DNA from: JBJSXF01 sp046086225
GTDB lineage: Bacteria > Actinomycetota > Acidimicrobiia > IMCC26256 > PALSA-610
Assembly (NCBI GenBank): GCA_046086225.1
Contig: JBJSXF010000170.1
Coordinates: forward strand, 1-15,353
Length of the DNA stretch: 15,353 nt
Direction of reading: 5' to 3'
Below are positions 10,037 through 15,353 of this stretch, piece after piece (the stretch's first letter is position 1; each line of letters opens with the position of its first letter). The position numbers were made by a program, and so were the translations under genes. The notes beneath the pieces were generated by a model. It saw only the letters and a program-made list of their open reading frames with translations, ran no database searches and was not told the origin of the DNA.

Positions 10037-10962
10037 GGCGCGGCTCCCTCGCCGAAGCCGACGAAACGCACCTCCGGTTCGAGGCGCACCCCGGTCTCCG
10101 CCTCGACCCGCTCCCGCACCTCGAGCACCAGGGCGTACACGTCATCGGCCCGGGCGTCGGCGGCGGCCGAGAAGAAGTTGGCGTGCTTCGTCGACACCTC
10201 GACCCCGCCGACGCGCCGGCCCTTCAGCCCGCAGGCATCGATCAGGCGGCCGGCCGCATCGCCCGGCGGATTACGGAAGACCGACCCCGCGTTCTGCCCG
10301 CCGGGCTGGTGCTCACGCCGCCAGCGCACGATCTCGTCGATGCGCTCGCCGGCGGCAACCGGGTCGGCTCGCACCCCGCCCACGCGGGCGCCGACGACCA
10401 CCTCCGTCGGGGCCACGGCCGAGGTCCGGAACCCGAACCCGAGCCCCTCCGGGCCCGCCGTGCGGCGGGCCCCCGTCGCCAGATCGAAGATCCGAGCCGA
10501 GCGCAGCACGTCGCGGATCTCGGCGCCGTGGCCCCCTGCGTTCATCCGCACGGCCCCACCGACGCTCCCCGGGATCCCGACGAGGAACTCGAGCCCGCCG
10601 ACCCCGGCCGCCGCGGCCCGGCGGGCCAGCACGGGGAGCGGCGCGGCGCCCCCGGCCTCGACCTCGGCGGTATCGACCCTCACGTCGATGGTCTCGAACT
10701 CGCCGTCGAGAGTGAGCGCGATGCCCGGGAACCCGGCGTCGGCGACGAGGAGGTTGGAGCCCCGACCGACCACGAGCACGGGGATTCCGGGCGCCTGCGC
10801 CCGGGCCGCGACCAGGGCGTCGAGGTCGGCGAGCGTTCCCGCCCGCACGAGGACCGCGAACGGCCCGCCGCACCGATAGGTCGTGAACTCCGCCGACGAC
10901 GCCGAGCGGGTCACGCGATCGCCGAGTCGTTCGGCGAGTACCGCGAAGACGGCCTCGATCAC
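10033..10962 (-). CDS. murB: UDP-N-acetylenolpyruvoylglucosamine reductase MurB
   Basis: A 309-residue cytoplasmic FAD enzyme reducing UDP-GlcNAc-enolpyruvate to UDP-MurNAc with NADPH. FAD-binding blocks are TTYRCGGP (27-34), GRGSNLL (66-72) and GIPGSVGGAVRMNAG (129-143). The catalytic serine is S227 in NAGSVFRNP, and the catalytic glutamate is probably E297 in LEPEVRF. GRLID and VSTKHANFF are also typical. The length and lack of extra loops suit the shorter MurB type. The start GTG 10962 overlaps the murC stop as GTGA (10959-10962), and the end overlaps ftsQ the same way. Confidence 0.96.
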   Translation of the reverse strand: MIEAVFAVLAERLGDRVTRSASSAEFTTYRCGGPFAVLVRAGTLADLDALVAARAQAPGIPVLVVGRGSNLLVADAGFPGIALTLDGEFETIDVRVDTAEVEAGGAAPLPVLARRAAAAGVGGLEFLVGIPGSVGGAVRMNAGGHGAEIRDVLRSARIFDLATGARRTAGPEGLGFGFRTSAVAPTEVVVGARVGGVRADPVAAGERIDEIVRWRREHQPGGQNAGSVFRNPPGDAAGRLIDACGLKGRRVGGVEVSTKHANFFSAAADARADDVYALVLEVRERVEAETGVRLEPEVRFVGFGEGAAP

Positions 10963-12350
10963 GGCGAACCGCCCGGGGTCGCCAGCCAGACGTCGGGCAT
11001 CGTCGTCAGATCGCCGGCGCCGAGGGTCAGTACGACGTCGCCGGGCCGGGCCAGTCGTCGGGGGACATCGACGAGATCGGCCCGGCGGGGGAGATAGGAG
11101 ACCGAGAGCCGCGGATGCCGGTCGAGCACGGCTCGGAGCACCGTGCGACCCGAGACGCCGGGGATCGGTGACTCCCCCGCCGGGTACACGTCGGTGATCA
11201 CGACCTCGTCGGCCGCCGCGAAGGCATCGGCGAAATCCGGACCGATCGAGGCGGTCCGCGAGTAGCGATGAGGTTGGAAGACGACGACCACCCGGCGCCG
11301 ACCCAATCGGCGCGCCGTGTCGATCGCCGCCACGACCTCGGTGGGGAGATGCGCGTAGTCGTCGACGAAGGCGACGCCGTCCCGCTCGCCCCGGAACTCG
11401 AATCGGCGCACGACACCGCCGAACGCGGCCAGCCCGGCCGCGATCGCGTCGTCCGGGACGCCCAGCCCGGAGGCGACGGCCACCGCCGCCGTCGCGTTGA
11501 TCGCGACCTTCACCCCGTTGCGCACCGTCAGCTCCGGGAGGACCCGGTCGCCGACCGCGACCCGGAACCGGACCCGGTCGGCATCGGCCCGCACCTCCCT
11601 CAGCCCCACATCAGCCGCGTGCGCCTCGCCGTAGGTGCGAGCGCCGTGCTCCGTGGCCAGTCGAGCCGCCACTGCGTCGTCGGCGCAGCACCACCGCTCG
11701 GGTGCCGTGGCGAGGAACCGGCCGAACGCGCCGACGAGTGGCTCGAACCCACCGTGGAAGTCGAGATGGTCGGGCTCCACGTTCGTCACGACGGCCACCG
11801 CCGGTCGGAGGTGCAGGAAGCTCCCGTCGCTCTCGTCGGCCTCGATCACCATCCACTCGCCGACCCCGGCTGCGGCATTCGTCCCGACTTCGCAGGCGTC
11901 GGCCCCGATCACGAACCCCGGGTCGAGACCCGCCGCCCGCAGCACCGAGACGAGGAGCGCCGAGCTCGAGGTCTTGCCGTGCGATCCGGCCACCGCGATC
12001 GTGCGACGGATCGCGCTGATCGCGCCGAGCGCCACACCCCGGTGCACGACCGGGATGTCGCGTTCGGCGGCAGCCCGCAGCTCGACGTTGTCGAGCGGCA
12101 CCGCGGTCGAGTACACCACCGCGTCGGTCCCGGGTTCGACGTGCTCGGCACGGTTGCCGGTGCGCACGTCGACCCCTTCGTCGGCGAGTCGGGTGAGCAC
12201 CGGCGCTTCCGAGGTGTCGGACCCGCTGACCCGGTGCCCCATGCCGACCAGCACGGTGGCGAGCGCGCTCATGCCCGCCCCGCCCACTCCGACCAGGTGC
12301 AGCCGCCGCGGCGACGAGAGGTCGAGACGGCCCGGCGGCTCAGGCGCCAC
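10959..12350 (-). CDS. murC: UDP-N-acetylmuramate--L-alanine ligase MurC
   Basis: A 463-residue Mur ligase adding L-Ala to UDP-MurNAc with ATP. The UDP-binding GVGGAGM is at 21-27. The ATP P-loop GSHGKTSS is at 122-129; GTHGKTTT is more usual. EADESDGSF (170-178) and NVEPDHLDF follow, then the C-terminal ligase domain (VFQPHRYSRT). I place the start at GTG 12350. It gives the normal N-terminus just before the UDP-binding fold, lies 8 bases after a GAGGG (12359-12363), and overlaps the murG end by 11 bases. The open frame extends further upstream, but that part is murG in another frame. Confidence 0.95.
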   Translation of the reverse strand: MAPEPPGRLDLSSPRRLHLVGVGGAGMSALATVLVGMGHRVSGSDTSEAPVLTRLADEGVDVRTGNRAEHVEPGTDAVVYSTAVPLDNVELRAAAERDIPVVHRGVALGAISAIRRTIAVAGSHGKTSSSALLVSVLRAAGLDPGFVIGADACEVGTNAAAGVGEWMVIEADESDGSFLHLRPAVAVVTNVEPDHLDFHGGFEPLVGAFGRFLATAPERWCCADDAVAARLATEHGARTYGEAHAADVGLREVRADADRVRFRVAVGDRVLPELTVRNGVKVAINATAAVAVASGLGVPDDAIAAGLAAFGGVVRRFEFRGERDGVAFVDDYAHLPTEVVAAIDTARRLGRRRVVVVFQPHRYSRTASIGPDFADAFAAADEVVITDVYPAGESPIPGVSGRTVLRAVLDRHPRLSVSYLPRRADLVDVPRRLARPGDVVLTLGAGDLTTMPDVWLATPGGSP

Positions 12351-13422
12351 GTGCGTGACCCTCGACGAGATCGGCGACCCGGGCGGCTGCGTCGGGCCGC
12401 CCGAGGGCGCGGGCCGCGACCCCCATCGCCTCGAGTCGAGCGGGGTGACCGACGAGCTCGGCCACGAGGGCCGCGAGGTGGGGTCCGTCGCAGTCGGCAT
12501 CGGGCAGCAGCACGGCTGCGCCGGCCGCTTCGAGCGTGGAAGCGTTGCGGGTCTGATGATCACTCGGCGCGCCCGGGAGGGGCACCAGCACCGCCGGCAC
12601 GCCGACGGCCGTGAGCTCGGCCACCGTGCCCGCCCCGGCCCGACAGATCGCGAGCGCCGCTCGGCGGTAGAGCCCGTCCATGTGCTCCTCGTAGGGCACC
12701 ACTTCGTAGGCGAGCGCATCGCTCGGCCGACGCGCGGCGGCGACCGCCGCCGCGCAGGCGTCGAAGTAGCGGGGCCCGGTGACGTGATGGACGCGCAGAT
12801 CGGTGCGATCGCGCCAGGTGTCGTAGCAGGCCACCGCGGCCTCGTTGACGGAGCGGGCGCCCTGCGAGCCGCTCACGATCGCCACGAGCGCGGGCGACAC
12901 CTCGGGGTCGCGGTCGACTGCGGCGACCTCGGCCCGCACGGGATTGCCCGTGAGGACCGCACCCGGAACCGGCGTCCCGGGGAGGGAGACCGCAGGCCGG
13001 GCCCCGAGCCGCACCCCGATCCGGTTCGCGAGACCCGGGGCCGCGTCCTGCTCGTGCACCACGACCGGAACCCGCAGCAGCCGGGCGGCGGCGACGCAGG
13101 GAAGCGACGCGTAACCGCCGAAACCGACGACGACACCGGGCCGGGCCCGCCGGACGATCGCCACGGCCCCGAGCAGGGCTCGCACCGCCGACCACAATGC
13201 CTCGACGTTCGCCCAGGTGAGTCGCCGCTGAAGACCCCGACCGGGGAGGAGGTCGATCTCGTAGCCCGCAGCCGGGACGACCCGGCCCTCGATACCCCGC
13301 CTCCCCCCGACGAAACGCACCCGCCAACCCCGGGCGACGAGCTCGTCGGCCACCGCGATGGCCGGATAGGTATGACCGCCCGTGCCGCCCCCGGCGAGGA
13401 GGGCGAGCTGCCCGCCGGTCAC
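12340..13422 (-). CDS. murG: MurG, lipid II-forming N-acetylglucosaminyltransferase
   Basis: A 360-residue GT28 glycosyltransferase on the inner membrane face, moving GlcNAc from UDP-GlcNAc to lipid I. G-loop 1 is GGGTGGH (11-17). FGGYASLP (101-108) and HEQDAAPGLANR (123-134) follow. The second G-loop region is SGSQGARSVNEA (184-195). The donor-binding block is RAGAGTVAELTAVGVPA with SDHQTRNA after it (261-294). D126 stands where Asn is usual. The start GTG 13422 overlaps the ftsW stop as GTGA (13419-13422) and gives the normal length. The frame extends upstream only as ftsW shadow. The end overlaps murC by 11 bases. Confidence 0.96.
   Translation of the reverse strand: MTGGQLALLAGGGTGGHTYPAIAVADELVARGWRVRFVGGRRGIEGRVVPAAGYEIDLLPGRGLQRRLTWANVEALWSAVRALLGAVAIVRRARPGVVVGFGGYASLPCVAAARLLRVPVVVHEQDAAPGLANRIGVRLGARPAVSLPGTPVPGAVLTGNPVRAEVAAVDRDPEVSPALVAIVSGSQGARSVNEAAVACYDTWRDRTDLRVHHVTGPRYFDACAAAVAAARRPSDALAYEVVPYEEHMDGLYRRAALAICRAGAGTVAELTAVGVPAVLVPLPGAPSDHQTRNASTLEAAGAAVLLPDADCDGPHLAALVAELVGHPARLEAMGVAARALGRPDAAARVADLVEGHARGA
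12359..12363 (-). promoter_or_regulatory. Shine-Dalgarno deciding the murC start
   Basis: Minus-strand GAGGG inside the murG end lies 8 bases before GTG 12350. It supports that GTG over any longer reading of the frame. Confidence 0.55.
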
Positions 13423-14723
13423 GATGACGTGCGGCGCGACCCCGTCCGGGTCGCCGCGGGACGCGCGGAGGTCGGCCGCCCCGGGACGCGGCCCGATTCC
13501 CGGCGCGCCGCCACCCGCCGCCCCCCGGACCTCCGGGTGAGCGGGATGTCGGGCGAGGAGCGGGCGATGTTGGCGAGGATCCCGGCCGCGAGCAGCGTGA
13601 CCACCAGCGAGGATCCACCCGCCGAGAGGAAGGGCAAGGTGATGCCCGCCACGGGGAAGACCCCGACGACCGCACCGAGGTTGATCACGGCCTGACCCGA
13701 AATCCACACGGTGATGCCCGCGGCGAGCAGCGCCCCGAAGCGCTCGGGGGCCGACCGGGCGATCCGGAATCCGAGCATCGCGAGGTAGGCGAAGCCGCCG
13801 AGCACGAGGAGCGTGCCGAAGAGGCCGAGCTCTTCGCCGATGATCGAGAAGATGAAGTCGGTGTGGGCGTTCGGTAGGTAGTGCCATTTCGCCCGACCGG
13901 CACCGAGGCCGACCCCGAAGAGCCCGCCCCGCCCGATCGCCATGACCGACTGGACGGTCTGGTACGACGCGGCTTCGTGGCCGGACGGGTCGAGGATCGC
14001 CAGCATCCGCTCCCTGCGGTAGGGCTCCAGCACCGCCGCCAGCAAGAGCAGCGGAGCCGTGATGCACGCAGTCCAGCCCAGGATCCGACCCGGCACACCC
14101 GAGACGACGAGCATCGCCGCGGCGATGAACCCGAGGACGAGGACGGAGTCCATATCGGGTTCGAGGAAGACGAGCAGGGCGGGAAACCCGGCGAGCAATA
14201 CGACCGGCCCCGCCCACTCCCGGATGCGGTCCGGATCGCTCACCGCTTCGGTCCGGCGGGCGAGCACCGCGGCGAGGACGACGAGCAGCGCGAGCTTGGC
14301 CAGCTCGCTCGGCTGCATCCGGATGTCACCGACCCCGAGCCACCGCCGTCCGCCGTCGACCGCGATCCCGATGCCGGGCATGAGCACGGCCCCGCAGAGC
14401 CCGACCGCCACGATCCAGAGCGCCAGGGCCCGCGACTGCCACCAGCGATAGTCGATCCGGGCGCCGAGCCAGAACGCGCCGGCGCCGATCGCCAGCCAGA
14501 CTCCCTGTTTGAGGAAGACGCTCCACGCCGAACCGCTGCTGCCGATAGCCGCCACCGAGGAGGCGGACAGCACCATGAGGAGCCCGAGCACCGCGAGGCT
14601 CCCGACCATGATCGTCACCCGCCAGAAGACGGGCGGCTGGGGCTGGGGCTCCCGCAGCCAGCGGCCGAGCGCCGACCGCCGGGGCCGACGACCGGCGCCG
14701 AGACGCGGCGAGACGGCCGTCAC
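13419..14723 (-). CDS. ftsW: septal peptidoglycan polymerase FtsW (SEDS family)
   Basis: A 434-residue multi-pass membrane glycosyltransferase that polymerises lipid II with its partner class B penicillin-binding protein. About ten hydrophobic segments run from residue 36 to 390. SEDS landmarks are GGRRWLG (124-130), MQPSELAKLA (136-145), GVGLGAGRAKWHYLPNAHTDF (270-290) and PFLSAGGSSL (364-373). D289 in HTDF is the likely catalytic Asp. EPDMDS (188-193) differs from the usual PDxGT. A basic Arg/Ser-rich cytoplasmic tail of about 45 residues follows. The start GTG 14723 overlaps the murD stop as GTGA (14720-14723). Its place between murD and murG separates it from RodA. Confidence 0.95.
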   Translation of the reverse strand: MTAVSPRLGAGRRPRRSALGRWLREPQPQPPVFWRVTIMVGSLAVLGLLMVLSASSVAAIGSSGSAWSVFLKQGVWLAIGAGAFWLGARIDYRWWQSRALALWIVAVGLCGAVLMPGIGIAVDGGRRWLGVGDIRMQPSELAKLALLVVLAAVLARRTEAVSDPDRIREWAGPVVLLAGFPALLVFLEPDMDSVLVLGFIAAAMLVVSGVPGRILGWTACITAPLLLLAAVLEPYRRERMLAILDPSGHEAASYQTVQSVMAIGRGGLFGVGLGAGRAKWHYLPNAHTDFIFSIIGEELGLFGTLLVLGGFAYLAMLGFRIARSAPERFGALLAAGITVWISGQAVINLGAVVGVFPVAGITLPFLSAGGSSLVVTLLAAGILANIARSSPDIPLTRRSGGRRVAARRESGRVPGRPTSARPAATRTGSRRTSS

Positions 14724-15353
14724 GGAGCGGCCCCGATCACCCGGGCCCGCACCGCCGCTGCGAAGTCGTCGCCGCGCGCCGCGTAGCCGGTGTAGGCATC
14801 GAACGACGCGCACGCCGGAGAGAGCAGCACCGCGTCACCGGGCCGGGCCATCGTCGCCGCGACCGTGACCGCCTCGGGCACCGTTGCAACCGTCACGATC
14901 GGGATCGACGTGCCGTCGAACGCGGCCGCCACCTCCGGCCCCGCCTCCCCGAACGCGACCACGCCCCGGAGTCGCTCGGCTTGGTCGGCGAGCACCGAGA
15001 GATCGAGCCCCTTGTTCCGGCCTCCTGCGAGCAGCACCACCGTCGGGAACGACGACACCGCCCGGACGGTCGCGTCCGGGTTCGTCGCCTTCGAATCGTC
15101 GTACCAGCGCACCCCACCAGATTCGCCCACCAGAGCGACCCGGTGGGGCATGGTCTCGTACGCCGCGAGTCCGGCCCGAATCCCGGCAGCCGTGGCCCCG
15201 ATCCCCGCCGCCGCCGTCGCCGCCGCGAGCGCGTTCGTGAGGTCGTGGGCGAGGCTTCGGCGGAGCGAGGCGACCGGAGCGAGCACCGTGCCGTCGGCCG
15301 CGACGAGATCGCCGTCGACCACCCGGGCGCACCCCGCCGCGTCGGGCAACACC
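14720..15353 (-). CDS. murD: UDP-N-acetylmuramoylalanine--D-glutamate ligase MurD, 5' end cut by the window edge
   Basis: The C-terminal 211 codons or so of MurD, which adds D-Glu to UDP-MurNAc-L-Ala. The visible part covers the end of the central ATP domain (HDLTNALAAATAA) and the C-terminal ligase domain. MurD-specific blocks are MPHRVALVGESGGVRWYDDS with KATNPDAT after it, VVLLAGGRNKGLDLS, and LLSPACASFDAYTGYAARGDDF. The N-terminal UDP-binding and P-loop parts lie beyond 15353. The gene is the most upstream of the visible cluster and overlaps ftsW as GTGA. Confidence 0.95.
   Translation of the reverse strand, partial: VLPDAAGCARVVDGDLVAADGTVLAPVASLRRSLAHDLTNALAAATAAAGIGATAAGIRAGLAAYETMPHRVALVGESGGVRWYDDSKATNPDATVRAVSSFPTVVLLAGGRNKGLDLSVLADQAERLRGVVAFGEAGPEVAAAFDGTSIPIVTVATVPEAVTVAATMARPGDAVLLSPACASFDAYTGYAARGDDFAAAVRARVIGAAP

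Noticed and set aside
11635..13695. A 686-codon plus-strand frame across murC and murG
   Set aside because: Spans two real genes and their junction in antisense, with shadow-type composition.

Overview
This is a high-GC (about 70%) actinobacterial window. Most of it is one long minus-strand division and cell wall (dcw) cluster. A six-repeat GYWLV...FGDA-type lectin/propeller-like module fused to an L,D-transpeptidase, a habit I associate with Acidimicrobiia, makes that class my best guess; this is inference. The gene content (ftsZ-pgeF-yggS-sepF-yggT-divIVA, with no ftsA between ftsQ and ftsZ) is the usual actinobacterial arrangement.

Layout, left to right. 55-1530 (-) is a secreted L,D-transpeptidase. 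It is divergent from ileS (1596-4720, +), which encodes isoleucyl-tRNA synthetase. ileS carries an apparent single-base frameshift between about 3612 and 3641; repaired, it would give a normal 1041-residue enzyme. ileS converges tail to tail on divIVA, the last minus-strand gene, with a palindrome holding both stop codons. Read in the direction of transcription, from the right edge: murD (5' end outside the window), ftsW, murG, murC, murB, ftsQ, then a 189-base gap with a candidate promoter and hairpin-rich leader, then ftsZ, pgeF, yggS, sepF, yggT and divIVA.

How the genes work together. MurC, MurD and MurB act in making the cytoplasmic UDP-MurNAc-peptide. MurG makes lipid II, and FtsW polymerises it at the septum. 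FtsQ is part of the divisome scaffold. FtsZ forms the ring, and SepF anchors it to the membrane in place of FtsA. DivIVA marks poles or septa, and YggT is a small membrane protein of that module. PgeF removes a wrong amino acid (L-Ser in place of L-Ala) from UDP-MurNAc precursors. YggS maintains PLP homeostasis. The L,D-transpeptidase would make 3-3 cross-links outside the cell.

Seven junctions in the cluster are the same 4-base GTGA stop/start overlap, and murG/murC overlap by 11 bases, so translational coupling is likely throughout. No mobile element, CRISPR, tRNA or rRNA was seen, and no gene-free stretch exceeds 300 bases. The window is mostly conserved housekeeping. The points worth a second look are the ileS frameshift, the ftsZ leader, the repeat-fused transpeptidase and the predicted leaderless starts.
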